From Polyangia bacterium (GTDB taxonomy: Bacteria > Myxococcota_A > Polyangia > Nannocystales > Nannocystaceae): DNA of 64,000 nucleotides. Below the pieces are notes generated by a model. It was given only the letters and a program-made list of their open reading frames with translations. It was not told the origin of the DNA and made no database searches. Shown here in pieces: positions 24,520 to 32,758 of this stretch (position 1 is its first letter; each line of letters opens with the position of its first letter). The stretch is from the NCBI GenBank assembly GCA_030424595.1, contig JAUHWG010000040.1, forward strand, positions 1 through 64,000, given 5' to 3'. The position numbers and the translations under genes are program-made.

Positions 24520-25389
24520 ATGACGACGTCCTTTAATCGCCTCGTGATCCTCGACTTCGAGGCGACCTGCCAGCCCGGCACGCCGCCGACCCCCCAGGAG
24601 ATCATCGAGTTCCCCTCGGTGCTGATCGACCTCCGCGAGGAGGGGTTCATCGACGAGTTCGAGAGCTTCGTCCGCCCCGTCCACCACCCTCAGCTCAGCG
24701 AGTTTTGCACCGAGCTGACGAGCATCCGCCAGGAGGACGTCGCCTCTGCGCCCGTCTTCTCCGAGGTCTTCGACCGCCACCTCGCATGGCTTCAAGGACA
24801 TCATCTCCTGGGCGGCGAGGACCCCGGGGTGATCGTCACCTGCGGCGACTGGGACCTTTCGACGATGCTGCCGGTCCAGTGTCGGGCCTCGGAGCGGTCG
24901 ATCGCCGAGGTCCCGCGGATCTATCGCCGCTGGATCAACATCAAGAAGATCTTCTCCAAGACCCGGCGCGGGGCCAAGGCCTTCGGGATGCCGACGATGC
25001 TGTCAAACCTCGGCCTCGAGCTCGTCGGTCGCCATCACCGGGGGATCGACGACTGCCGCAACATCGCCCGCATGGCCCAGGCCTTGGCGGCCGTCGGCGC
25101 GAGCTTCGAGGTCACGACCTCCCTCTCCCCCTCACGCTACCCGCCGCTGCCGCTGGTGCTCGCGCGGGGCGAGCAGCGGCGCCACGTGAACCTCAGCAAG
25201 CGGGCGCTCCCCACCCTCCTCGGCCTCGCCTCCGGTGCCTTTCGCGACTCGATCGCCGAGGCCCGGACCCTCGACGGCGCGCTCGTCGACGACGAGCTCC
25301 TGGCGGAGCTCCCCTCCGGCAGCCAGCTAGAGGTCGCCAGCAAGCGCGATCTCGCGGCCCGAGCGGGCGCCGAGACGCCGCCGGAGTAG
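24520..25389 (+). CDS. ERI-1/KapD-like DEDDh 3'-5' exonuclease
   Basis: 289 residues. The exonuclease core spans about residues 8-185: ExoI LVILDFEATC (D-x-E), ExoII in VTCGDWDLSTM, and ExoIII HHRGIDDCRNIAR with the His and Asp of the DEDDh class. Spacing and the FEATC motif are those of ERI-1/KapD-type exonucleases, which trim structured RNA 3' ends in eukaryotes; bacterial roles are poorly known. A further 100 residues at the C-terminus (from about 190) are not recognised. The gene begins 85 bases after the metalloprotease stop. Confidence 0.88.
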   Translation: MTTSFNRLVILDFEATCQPGTPPTPQEIIEFPSVLIDLREEGFIDEFESFVRPVHHPQLSEFCTELTSIRQEDVASAPVFSEVFDRHLAWLQGHHLLGGEDPGVIVTCGDWDLSTMLPVQCRASERSIAEVPRIYRRWINIKKIFSKTRRGAKAFGMPTMLSNLGLELVGRHHRGIDDCRNIARMAQALAAVGASFEVTTSLSPSRYPPLPLVLARGEQRRHVNLSKRALPTLLGLASGAFRDSIAEARTLDGALVDDELLAELPSGSQLEVASKRDLAARAGAETPPE

Positions 25390-25515
25390 GCCGAGCCACG
25401 AACCCCGCGGTGCGCTTGTGGACCGTGGGCTGGGCCACAGCTCGCTCGCGCACGCACGCACGCCGAGGATCGCCGTCGTCTTGGAGGCTCCGGGCGCAGG
25501 GGTACAATCGCGGCG

Positions 25516-27960
25516 ATGCTCGGCCGCAACATCCTCGCCCCCGGCCCCCTGCTCGCCCTCCCGGTCGCGATCGCGGTTCTCCTCCTCGGCTGCACTCCGC
25601 GGGCGACCTCGAAGACCGTGACCCCGGAGGCCCCGCCCGCGCAGGAGGAGCCGCCGCCGCCCAAGCGGATCGATCGTCAGCTCGAGGCGATCGCCGACGA
25701 GGTCGATCCCGGCGAGATCGAGCCGCTGATCACGGCGATGCCGGAGTGGCTCTCGAAGGCGCTCAGCCCCCACACCCCTGAGGGAGAGCCCGCCGCGGAG
25801 ACCCTCGCCCGCGCCCGCGAGCAGCTCGACGTCTGGGAGCAGGACCAGGCGAAGGGGACCGTCGGCGTCGACTCGCTGACCAAGATCGGCGCCGCGATCT
25901 ACCTCGGCGAGCACCTCCTCCTCAAGGATCCCTTTAGCGACTCTGAGAGCGACCCCGACCTCCTCGTCCACCTGACCAAGCTCTACGGCCTCATCGACCA
26001 GCCCCTCTTCACCGAGGAGCAGGGGTTCTTCCGCCAGAGCTTCGCCCTGATCATCGACGAGGCCGCCCGCCAAGGCGTGCTCTCCGAGCAAAAGCAGGTC
26101 GGCGAGTTCCTCGCCTTCCTCGAAGCCGCGGTCACCCGCGCGGGCCCCCTCAAGCGTCGGAGCGCGGCCAGGCTCCTGCGCGAGCACCCCGACCACATCG
26201 ACGTCGCGACGGTGATCGCGATCCTCGCCGACGACGCGAGCCGACGGCAGGACTTTGACCGCGCCGTCGAGCTCTCCGCGATCGCCGTCGACCGCGACCG
26301 CGACATCGACGGCCTGGGCCTCCTCAAGCACGCCAACCACTGCTTCGTCGCCCTCAAGATCGAGGCCGGCGACGCCGCCCGTGAGCAGGCGATCGCCAAG
26401 GCGCCCGCCGCCGGCGAGAGCGGCCGCCAGCGCTTCGACGAGCGCCTCGCCCGCACCGATCTCCTCCGCGCCCGGGCGGTCGAGGCGAACGAGCTCGCGG
26501 CGGACGAGTCGCTGGAGGCCCAGTTTCGCCGCGGCCACCTGCTCCTCCTCCTCGGTCGCTACGATGAGGGCGCCGCCCTCTACGAGGCGCTCAAGGCGAG
26601 CCACCCCGAGGACGCCCGCCCCTACGCCGGCCTGACCAAGGTCGCCCTCGCCCGCGACTTCAGGTTTATGGGCGAGCTGCCGATCCACGCCGCCCGCGGC
26701 CTCGAAAACCGCGACCGCGACTTTTACGAGGTCTCCCTCGGCCTCGCCTCCGGGCGGATGATGGCCGAGGTCATCCCCGCCGCCGCGAACAACCCGGACA
26801 AGATCGACGGGATCGTCGGCGAGTTCCTCGACCAAGTCCGCGAGGACGCGAAGGCCTGGGCGACCTGGGAGCCCGGCCGCGCCGCGGTCCTGATCGCCCT
26901 CGCCGACGGCATCGGCAGGACCCTCCCCTTCGGGCTCAAGGGCGACCTCGGCAAGCTCCAGCCCGCGGTGCGCCGCCTCGTCAGCGACTTCGACAGGGTC
27001 CGCAAGCAGCACCCGGAGGTCCGCGAGTCCTGGCAGGCTACCTACGTCGCCGCCCTCTTCGGCAAGAGCAAGGCGAAGGCTTGGAAGACCGTCATCGTCC
27101 CCCTGCCGGAGCCCCTCGCAGGCGACCTCGAGCTCCAGCGACAGCGCCTCGAGACCCTCCGCAACATCGTCCTCCTGTGGGAGGAGGGCGACCCCCTCGC
27201 CGACCTCGAGGCTGCGCTCGCGACCGTCCCCGAGGCGCTCGCCGCCGACGACGTCGTCATCGAGACCGCCGCCCTGCTCGACTACCTCCGGCTGCGGGGC
27301 GGTGATCTCAGCGCTGGCGCCCGCGCGGTCGAGGCCTACGCTGACCTCGCCGAGCGCCGCTCTGGCGCCGCCAAGGCCCAGGCCCTCGCCAACCTCGGCG
27401 TCCTCCGATCGCTCAGCGGTGACGCGGCCGGTGCGATCGCGACCTGGGAGGAGGCGATCACCATCGCCGACGAGCGCGGCCGCGACGTCATCTTCCTCAA
27501 CGCCGCGATCCAGGGGCTCAGCCCCGCGATCCTCCAGAGCCTCGAGACCCTGAGCGCGAGCAAGCACAGCGCCCTCATCCGCCTCCAGGCCCTCGCCTGG
27601 CGGGCCGAGCTCGCGACCCGCACAGGCGACAACGCCGACACAGCCGTCGAGGAGTACCGCGCGGCCGTCAGCACCGAGCGCAGCGGCGAGCTGCGGGCGA
27701 ACCTCCCCCTCGCCGGCTTCGGCATCCTCTCGACCGGAGAGTTCAACGCAAACCTCGGCTACAGCATCGAGGACGCGCTGGTGATCACGCTCAAGGTCAA
27801 CGCCGATCCCTGGCTCGTCCCGCCAGCGCCGTTGACCCTCCCGGGAGCCCTCAAGAAGCTCAAGAAGCCCAAGCAGCCCAAGCAGCCCAAGCAGCCCAAG
27901 CAGCCCAAGCAGCCCAAGGACGCGAAGGCCAAGGGCAAGCCCGCCTCCGCCGCGAAGTAG
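25516..27960 (+). CDS. Large helical-repeat lipoprotein with KQP tail
   Basis: 814 residues. The lipobox is AIAVLLLGC (Cys 26). A Pro/Glu linker is followed by roughly 700 residues of Ala/Leu/Glu-rich helices with TPR character (RRGHLLLLLGRYDEGAALYEAL, AKAQALANLGVLRSLSGDAAGAI shown in part). Near residue 725 is a beta-like segment (GELRANLPLAGFGIL). The C-terminus has Lys-Gln-Pro repeats encoded by a 9-base tandem repeat, then a basic Lys/Ala tail. It is probably a periplasmic scaffold on the outer membrane. The gene converges on the 28196 gene. Confidence 0.8.
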   Translation: MLGRNILAPGPLLALPVAIAVLLLGCTPRATSKTVTPEAPPAQEEPPPPKRIDRQLEAIADEVDPGEIEPLITAMPEWLSKALSPHTPEGEPAAETLARAREQLDVWEQDQAKGTVGVDSLTKIGAAIYLGEHLLLKDPFSDSESDPDLLVHLTKLYGLIDQPLFTEEQGFFRQSFALIIDEAARQGVLSEQKQVGEFLAFLEAAVTRAGPLKRRSAARLLREHPDHIDVATVIAILADDASRRQDFDRAVELSAIAVDRDRDIDGLGLLKHANHCFVALKIEAGDAAREQAIAKAPAAGESGRQRFDERLARTDLLRARAVEANELAADESLEAQFRRGHLLLLLGRYDEGAALYEALKASHPEDARPYAGLTKVALARDFRFMGELPIHAARGLENRDRDFYEVSLGLASGRMMAEVIPAAANNPDKIDGIVGEFLDQVREDAKAWATWEPGRAAVLIALADGIGRTLPFGLKGDLGKLQPAVRRLVSDFDRVRKQHPEVRESWQATYVAALFGKSKAKAWKTVIVPLPEPLAGDLELQRQRLETLRNIVLLWEEGDPLADLEAALATVPEALAADDVVIETAALLDYLRLRGGDLSAGARAVEAYADLAERRSGAAKAQALANLGVLRSLSGDAAGAIATWEEAITIADERGRDVIFLNAAIQGLSPAILQSLETLSASKHSALIRLQALAWRAELATRTGDNADTAVEEYRAAVSTERSGELRANLPLAGFGILSTGEFNANLGYSIEDALVITLKVNADPWLVPPAPLTLPGALKKLKKPKQPKQPKQPKQPKQPKDAKAKGKPASAAK

Positions 27961-27985
27961 GGCTCCCTATCTCAGGGGGTCGCCC

Positions 27986-28193
27986 CAGCGCCCGCGGGCC
28001 AGGCCCAAGAAACGCCCAGGGCCGCGAAGACCTAGGCAAGCCCCCCGCGCCGCGAAGGAGGACTCCCTAGGTCAACAGAGCGGGCCGAACGCCCGCAGGC
28101 CAGGCCCCAGAAATGCCCAGGGCCGCGAAGACCTTGGCGAGCCCGCGACCTCAGAGGTTCGCCCAACGCCCGCAGGTCAGGCCGACAAACGCC
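27986..28193. repeat. About 101-base intergenic tandem repeat between convergent genes
   Basis: Segment 27986-28043 (CGCCCGCGGGCCAGGCCC, then CGCCCAGGGCCGCGAAGACC) returns at 28087-28144 with few changes. Each copy is preceded by a related CTCCCTA sequence, so the unit is close to 101 bases. A third, shortened copy is at 28164-28193. The array fills the space between two convergent stop codons. Its GC-rich inverted segments may end transcription in both directions (inference). Confidence 0.75.
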
Positions 28194-28195
28194 GC

Positions 28196-29290
28196 TCAGA
28201 AGCGGAGCCCGACCGCCCCTCGGTACTGGTAGCGGACCAGAGGAGCCGCTCCATCGGCGCCCGCGCCGAGCCCGGGCGCAGAGAGCGCGAGAGAGAACGC
28301 CTCTAGGATCACCGCCACCCGGCGCGCCCGGGTCTGGATCTCCACTCCGAGCGGCACGGCCTCGAGGAAGAGGCCGAGGCTGCCGCGATCGTGGCCCAGC
28401 ACGTCCACCAGGAGGATCGCAGGCCCGACGTTCAAGCGCTGGCGGAGGACGACCCGACCGAGCGGCACCCGGTGCTCGCCGGTGGCGAAGATGTGGAGCG
28501 CTCCGGCGACAGCATCCCCGCCGCCGACCGCGAGATAGGGGTTCACCTCGACCCCTGCCCCGAGCGAGGCCCTCCGCCAGCTGTAGTCCCCGCTCAGGGC
28601 GACGCTCAGCGCTGGCTGATGGACCGAGGCGCCGAGGCGGAGCTCACCGCCAAAGCCGAGCCGGGCCTCGAGGCGCTCCGCCTCCTCGGGGTCCGAGCCC
28701 TCGGGGTCCGAGCCCTCGGGGTCCGAGCCCTCGGGGTCCGAGCCCTCGGGGTCCGAGCCCTCGGGGTCCGAGCCCTCGGGTGGATCGGGTGGTCTTGCGG
28801 CTGGAGCCGGGGCCGGGGCTGGCGTGGGAGCACCAGGGCCCTGCTCTGCCCCGGCCGCAGCCTCGCCCCTCGGCTCGGCGACGGCCTCCGGCTCGGCTCC
28901 CGCCGCCGCTGCCGAGCCCGACCCACCGCTGCCTGAAACGCTGCCCGGCGCACCATCCTCGGAGACGCTAGGAGCCAACGTCGAGGATCCCCTCGGCACT
29001 CGAGCCGCGAGCGTGGCTCTCTGTGGACTCGATGAGTCGGCCCCATCGGCGGCAGCGTGTTCCGCTTCAGCGGAGCCGAGCGCAGCGACGAGGGCGAGCG
29101 AGCGGCGGGAGGTTTGCCCCCGGCTCTCGGCGCCCGGGATCTCCACAGCCGACTCCGCCGCGGCCGCGATCCCTTCCCCGCCCAGCAGCGCCACAGCCAC
29201 AAGCGCTGCCCCCAGAAACAACGCCGCGCCGCCTCCCCGAGGGCGACAGGCGCCGCTCTGCCGATCCGCAGTGAGGAAGGTCCCCTCCAC
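28196..29290 (-). CDS. Exported protein with GSDPE repeat and C-terminal barrel-like domain
   Basis: About 364 residues from the GTG at 29290. An Arg-rich start and GGAALFLGAALVAVALLGG form a signal or anchor segment. A long Ser/Ala/Gly/Glu/Pro region follows, then six GSDPE units coded by a perfect 15-base repeat (near 28683-28782). The last 155 residues alternate polar and hydrophobic residues (GFGGELRLGASVHQ, ALSVALSGDYSW, RYQYRGAVGLRF with a C-terminal Phe), as in outer-membrane beta-barrels or periplasmic beta-domains. The longer frame to 29491 reads antisense through tRNA-Phe and must be wrong. Family not recognised. Confidence 0.7.
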   Translation of the reverse strand: MEGTFLTADRQSGACRPRGGGAALFLGAALVAVALLGGEGIAAAAESAVEIPGAESRGQTSRRSLALVAALGSAEAEHAAADGADSSSPQRATLAARVPRGSSTLAPSVSEDGAPGSVSGSGGSGSAAAAGAEPEAVAEPRGEAAAGAEQGPGAPTPAPAPAPAARPPDPPEGSDPEGSDPEGSDPEGSDPEGSDPEGSDPEEAERLEARLGFGGELRLGASVHQPALSVALSGDYSWRRASLGAGVEVNPYLAVGGGDAVAGALHIFATGEHRVPLGRVVLRQRLNVGPAILLVDVLGHDRGSLGLFLEAVPLGVEIQTRARRVAVILEAFSLALSAPGLGAGADGAAPLVRYQYRGAVGLRF

Positions 29291-29377
29291 CAGACCGCGG
29301 CCTCGCCAGAGGAGAGCTCCTTCACCTCGGGAAGCGCTTGACGGCCGCACCGGGATTTCGTACCACCTTGAGCCCTC

Positions 29378-29450
29378 GCCCAGATAGCTCAGTCGGTAGA
29401 GCAGGGGACTGAAAATCCCCGTGTCGGCGGTTCGATTCCGTCTCTGGGCA
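29378..29450 (+). tRNA. tRNA-Phe (GAA)
   Basis: Cloverleaf of 73 bases: acceptor GCCCAGA pairs with TCTGGGC, discriminator A. The D-arm is GCTC-AGTCGGTAGA-GC. The anticodon stem is GGGGA/TCCCC with loop CTGAAAA (anticodon GAA). The T-arm is CGGCG-GTTCGATTC-CGTC-like. The 3' CCA is not encoded. It is followed by a strong hairpin terminator at 29476. Confidence 0.97.
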
Positions 29451-29475
29451 CACAACAGCACTGGCGAACCACTCG

Positions 29476-29504
29476 ACGGCCGAGCCCCCACCGGGCTCGG
29501 CCGT
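29476..29504 (+). terminator. Rho-independent-type hairpin after tRNA-Phe
   Basis: ACGGCCGAGCCC and GGGCTCGGCCGT form a perfect 12-base-pair stem with a 5-base loop (CCACC), followed by TGTCCTTTGTC. It is placed 25 bases after the tRNA and before the convergent methyltransferase gene. Confidence 0.85.
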
Positions 29505-29554
29505 TGTCCTTTGTCGCCTGCAGCCCGCAGCCGAGCGACCCGAGCGGCCTCCGC

Positions 29555-31210
29555 TCAGCCCGCGCTCGTACGACGCCAACGCTCGGCCGTCGCCGCAAAG
29601 CCGCCGAGATCGATCCGCTGCCAGCGCTCCAGCTGGAGCCCCGCCCGCCGCGCGACCCCCTCGGTCCGCCGCGGCTCCGGGGTGATCCAGACCAGGCAGC
29701 CGCCGACCCGCAGGTTCCTGGCGAGGTTCGGCAGGGCGTCGCAGAGCAGCGACTGGGCCTCGCCGCGGTGGACCCGACGACCGAGCGGCGGGTTGCTGAT
29801 GATCGAGCTGACACCGCCCGGGATCGTCAGCTCGCAGGCGTCCCCCTCCACCAGCTGGACGCGGTCCAGGCCCGCAGAGTCGAGGTTCGCCTTGGCGACC
29901 CGCAACGCCCCAGGATCGATGTCGCTGCCCCACAGCTGCCCGTAGGGGCCCATGAGGCCCCGCTCGCAGAGCTCCAGGCCAGAGCCGACGAAGGGGTCCC
30001 AGACCGCCGCCTCTGCGCCTGAGCCCCCCTCCGCCAGGAGGCGGGCGAGCGCGGCGGCGATCGTCGGATGGGAGGCGGCGGGGACATCACCGCAGCGGTA
30101 GGAGAAGCGACGATCATCGACCGCCCGCGGCACCAGCGAGATCCCCAGCTCGCGACCGAGACGGAGGGTCCGCACCTCCCATACGCTCGCCGTCGGATCG
30201 TTGACCAGCTCGGGCGCCGCGACGGCGAGCGGCTCGGCGATCCTCCAGACCTCCGACCGACGATGACCTCCGTGGAGATCGAGCCGGTAGGTCAGCGCGC
30301 CCTCGGTCCACCGGCGCAGGCGCTCGCGCATCGCCGGCTCGCTCAGGCAAGCGACCAGCGCCGCGACCTCGTCGCCACGGCGAACTCGCGCGGGCCAGTA
30401 CTGAGGAAAGCTCACCTCGAGGGCGAGGCGGGGGCGATAGAGCTCCCGCAGGCGACCGCGGAAGATCCCGCGGATCACCCCCTGGGCGACGATCGCAGGC
30501 CGGTCGAGGATCGCGAGCTCCTCGACCTCCGCGAGCAGCAGCTCCTCCAGACCGGCGCGGCAGCGCAGCTCCGCCGCGCAGGGCGTCGTCACCTCCGCCT
30601 CGAGATCGACCTGGCCGGGGCCAGAGTCGCCCTGACGCCGGAGGCTGCGCTCAGCGATCAGCAGCGCCTTCGCGCGGAGGCGGGCGAGCTCCGCGTCGCC
30701 GCGATCGTCGAGCGAGCGGAGCCACGCCAGGCCCTCGGCGCCCCCGACCTTGCCGAGCGCGTCGGTCAGCGAGCGCAGGTGCGGGAGGCGGGTCTCGACC
30801 GCAGCGATGCCCAGGAGCGCGGCGCCGCTGCGGGGATCGTCGAGCTTGCCCAGGGCGATGATCGCGTTGCGCTGGGTCTTCGCGTCGTCGTCGTCGAGGG
30901 CGAGCAAGAGCGCGTCGACGAGCTCAGGGCGCTGTGCCGCCCAACGGCCGAGGATCTTGAGGGCGCGGCCGCGAAGCGGTGCCGTCGCGGTCGTCGCGGC
31001 CTCGAGAACGCCGTCGGCGACGGCCGGACCGATCCGCAGGATCGCGGCCTCGACCACCCGCGCCCGGCGGCTCTCCGCCGAGCCGAGGAGCTCGAGCAGA
31101 GGCGCCAGGTCTCCCCGCCTCGGGGTGAAGCCCGGGTCGTCCAGGGCCTCGGCCAAGGACCGGCGGGCGCGGCTAGTTGGCGCCGTCGGGGCTGACGGCA
31201 TCCATCTCAA
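29555..31210 (-). CDS. HEAT-repeat / RNA guanine-N2 methyltransferase-like fusion
   Basis: Up to 551 residues. The N-terminal 200 residues are HEAT-like helical repeats (VVEAAILRIGPAVADGVLEA, TQRNAIIALGKLDDPRSGAAL in part). Residues about 210-400 are a mixed domain ending in FSYRCGDVPAASHPTIAAAL. The class I methyltransferase core begins at 405: DPFVGSGLEL (motif I), GSDIDPGALRVAKANL, and ISNPPLGRR (473-479, motif IV, NPPY-like). This C-terminal order is that of TrmN/Trm14/RlmKL-type RNA methyltransferases, but no THUMP domain was recognised. Start is uncertain: ATG 31210 or 31201 overlaps the upstream lipoprotein gene by about 30-38 bases, suggesting translational coupling; TTG 31156 is possible. 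Confidence 0.8.
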   Translation of the reverse strand: MRWMPSAPTAPTSRARRSLAEALDDPGFTPRRGDLAPLLELLGSAESRRARVVEAAILRIGPAVADGVLEAATTATAPLRGRALKILGRWAAQRPELVDALLLALDDDDAKTQRNAIIALGKLDDPRSGAALLGIAAVETRLPHLRSLTDALGKVGGAEGLAWLRSLDDRGDAELARLRAKALLIAERSLRRQGDSGPGQVDLEAEVTTPCAAELRCRAGLEELLLAEVEELAILDRPAIVAQGVIRGIFRGRLRELYRPRLALEVSFPQYWPARVRRGDEVAALVACLSEPAMRERLRRWTEGALTYRLDLHGGHRRSEVWRIAEPLAVAAPELVNDPTASVWEVRTLRLGRELGISLVPRAVDDRRFSYRCGDVPAASHPTIAAALARLLAEGGSGAEAAVWDPFVGSGLELCERGLMGPYGQLWGSDIDPGALRVAKANLDSAGLDRVQLVEGDACELTIPGGVSSIISNPPLGRRVHRGEAQSLLCDALPNLARNLRVGGCLVWITPEPRRTEGVARRAGLQLERWQRIDLGGFAATAERWRRTSAG

Positions 31211-32009
31211 CCGGGACCCGATTACGACCGGGCTTGAGGATGTAGACGTTGATCTTGGTCCGGTAGCCCGGGGCGTTGAAGGCGAAGATCACCTTGTTCT
31301 CCTCGTCGGTCTCGCCGAGGCTGAACTTCATCGGCTCCGTCACCGGCTTCTGACCGGCGTCGGGGCAGCGCTTGCCCTGGCACTTGACCATCGTCCCCGC
31401 GGGCGCGCCGTCAAAGGTCACGGTCGAGGACTTGAGATCGAGCTCGCCGGTCGACTCGAGGGCGAGCTGGAGCTTGTTGTCGCCGGGCATGACCCGCTGA
31501 TCGAGGGTCACCGGCTTGTGGTTGGGGGCGGCGACCTCGAGGCGGATCGTCGCGGCCTCGCCCGCGATCGGGATCTGCGGGTAGCCGGCGACCGAGATCA
31601 TCACCGCGGCGGTGGTCGGGCAGGGACCGCTGACGCACTTGACCGTGGTGTAGTCGGGCGCGTTCTCAAACACGAGCTTGCCCATCTTCACCCCGCCGCC
31701 GGACGACGGCTGCGTCGGCTGCGTCGGCTGCGTCGGCTGTGTCGGCTGTGTCGTCGGCGTCGGCTGTGTCGGCTGCGTCGGCTGCATCGCGATCTGGGCG
31801 CCGCCGGCGGAGTTGAGCCCGCACTGGCAGTGACCGGCGTCGACGGTCAGGCACTGCACCCCGGGCGCCACGCGCTCGACATAGGCGGCGCAGGTCTCGT
31901 TGGCGGCGGGTCCGGCCGTTTCCGGCGGGTTCGACGAGGTGTCAGTCGACTTCCCGGAGCAGGCGAAACCCAGACATAAGGCGGCTGTGAGGAGTAGTCT
32001 CATGTTCAT
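31173..32009 (-). CDS. Lipoprotein with PTQ repeat
   Basis: 278 residues. LLLTAALCLGFAC is a clear lipoprotein signal. A short Cys-containing segment (four cysteines between residues 39 and 64) is followed by a Pro-Thr-Gln repeat encoded by a 9-base tandem repeat. Two beta-rich PEGA-like modules follow (MGKLVFENAPDYTTVKC and STVTFDGAPAGTMVKCQGK mark their starts), each with a paired C-x-x-x-x-C. The modules resemble PEGA domains, which are common in surface proteins of this phylum. The stop codon overlaps the start of the HEAT-methyltransferase gene. Confidence 0.8.
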   Translation of the reverse strand: MNMRLLLTAALCLGFACSGKSTDTSSNPPETAGPAANETCAAYVERVAPGVQCLTVDAGHCQCGLNSAGGAQIAMQPTQPTQPTPTTQPTQPTQPTQPTQPSSGGGVKMGKLVFENAPDYTTVKCVSGPCPTTAAVMISVAGYPQIPIAGEAATIRLEVAAPNHKPVTLDQRVMPGDNKLQLALESTGELDLKSSTVTFDGAPAGTMVKCQGKRCPDAGQKPVTEPMKFSLGETDEENKVIFAFNAPGYRTKINVYILKPGRNRVPVEMDAVSPDGAN

Positions 32010-32374
32010 CGACCTCTTCCATCTGTGGACCTATCACACTCAAATAGAGATCCCAAGCCTTCGGCCAGGCCTCTAGGGGCCGAAGAGTGAACCGCAGATC
32101 CCTCAGATAACGCACCTTGGCCGCGCCCCTCTGGCACGCGCGACTTCGAGCATCGCCCCCCCTCAGAACGCACAGGAGCGCCTCTTCGGCCCCTGGGCGA
32201 CCACAATGACCGGCTCCCGGAGGGCAGAGCGGGGCTCGCCGGGCCCTCGACCCCGCCCGCGACGCCTCGAGATGAGCTCCGCCCCCGTCGATGTAGGCGC
32301 ATCGATCTCCTGCCGAACATCCCCCTCGATCCGGCAGATCCCCGAGGGTCGGCCTGGGAAGGACTCCGTGTCGG
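32010..32374. other. Region upstream of the PTQ lipoprotein gene, no supported gene
   Basis: It contains the promoter region of the leftward lipoprotein gene (a moderately AT-rich stretch near 32020-32060, CTATCACACTCAAATAGAG). Further right are open frames on both strands without recognisable domains. Confidence 0.35.
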
Positions 32375-32655
32375 AGCTGGTCGAGCCGGTCGAGCCGGAC
32401 GAGCTGGGCGAGCTGGGCGAGCTGGGCGAGCCCGGCAAGCTAGGCGAGCCGGACGAGCCGGGCGAGCCGGGGCGAGCCGGGCGAGCCGGGCGAGCCCGGC
32501 AAGCTAGGCGAGCTGGACGACCCAAGCGAGCTGGACGACCCAAGCGAGCCGGGCAAGCTGGACGAGCCGGGCGAGCTGGGCGAGCCGGTCGAGCCGTTCG
32601 AGCCGGACGAGCCGGACGAGCTGGACGCGCCGGGCACGCTAGGCGAGCTGGGCCC
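32375..32655. repeat. 9-base minisatellite (GGCGAGCTG / GGCGAGCCG)
   Basis: About 30 degenerate copies of a 9-base unit. Because the unit is a multiple of three it stays open in several frames. The plus strand reads Glu-Pro-Gly/Glu-Leu-Gly repeats or Arg-Ala-Gly repeats. The minus strand reads Gly-Ser-Pro triplets that look collagen-like, but only by changing frame twice. No frame has a convincing start, ribosome site and unique flanking domain together, so I do not call a gene. Confidence 0.7.
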
Positions 32656-32758
32656 TGTCCGGCGCTCTGCCCGGTGCTCTTTCTGGCGCTCTGCCTGGCG
32701 CTCTGTCTGGGGGCTCTGTCTGGCTGGGAGCTCTGGATCCTCACACAGCCCGCGGCGG

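Noticed and set aside
28196..29491. Longer N-terminus for the GSDPE-repeat protein
   Set aside because: The extra 67 residues are an antisense reading of tRNA-Phe (the well-known spurious RNRTADTGIFSPLLYRLSYLG-type peptide, shown here as RNRTADTGIFS).
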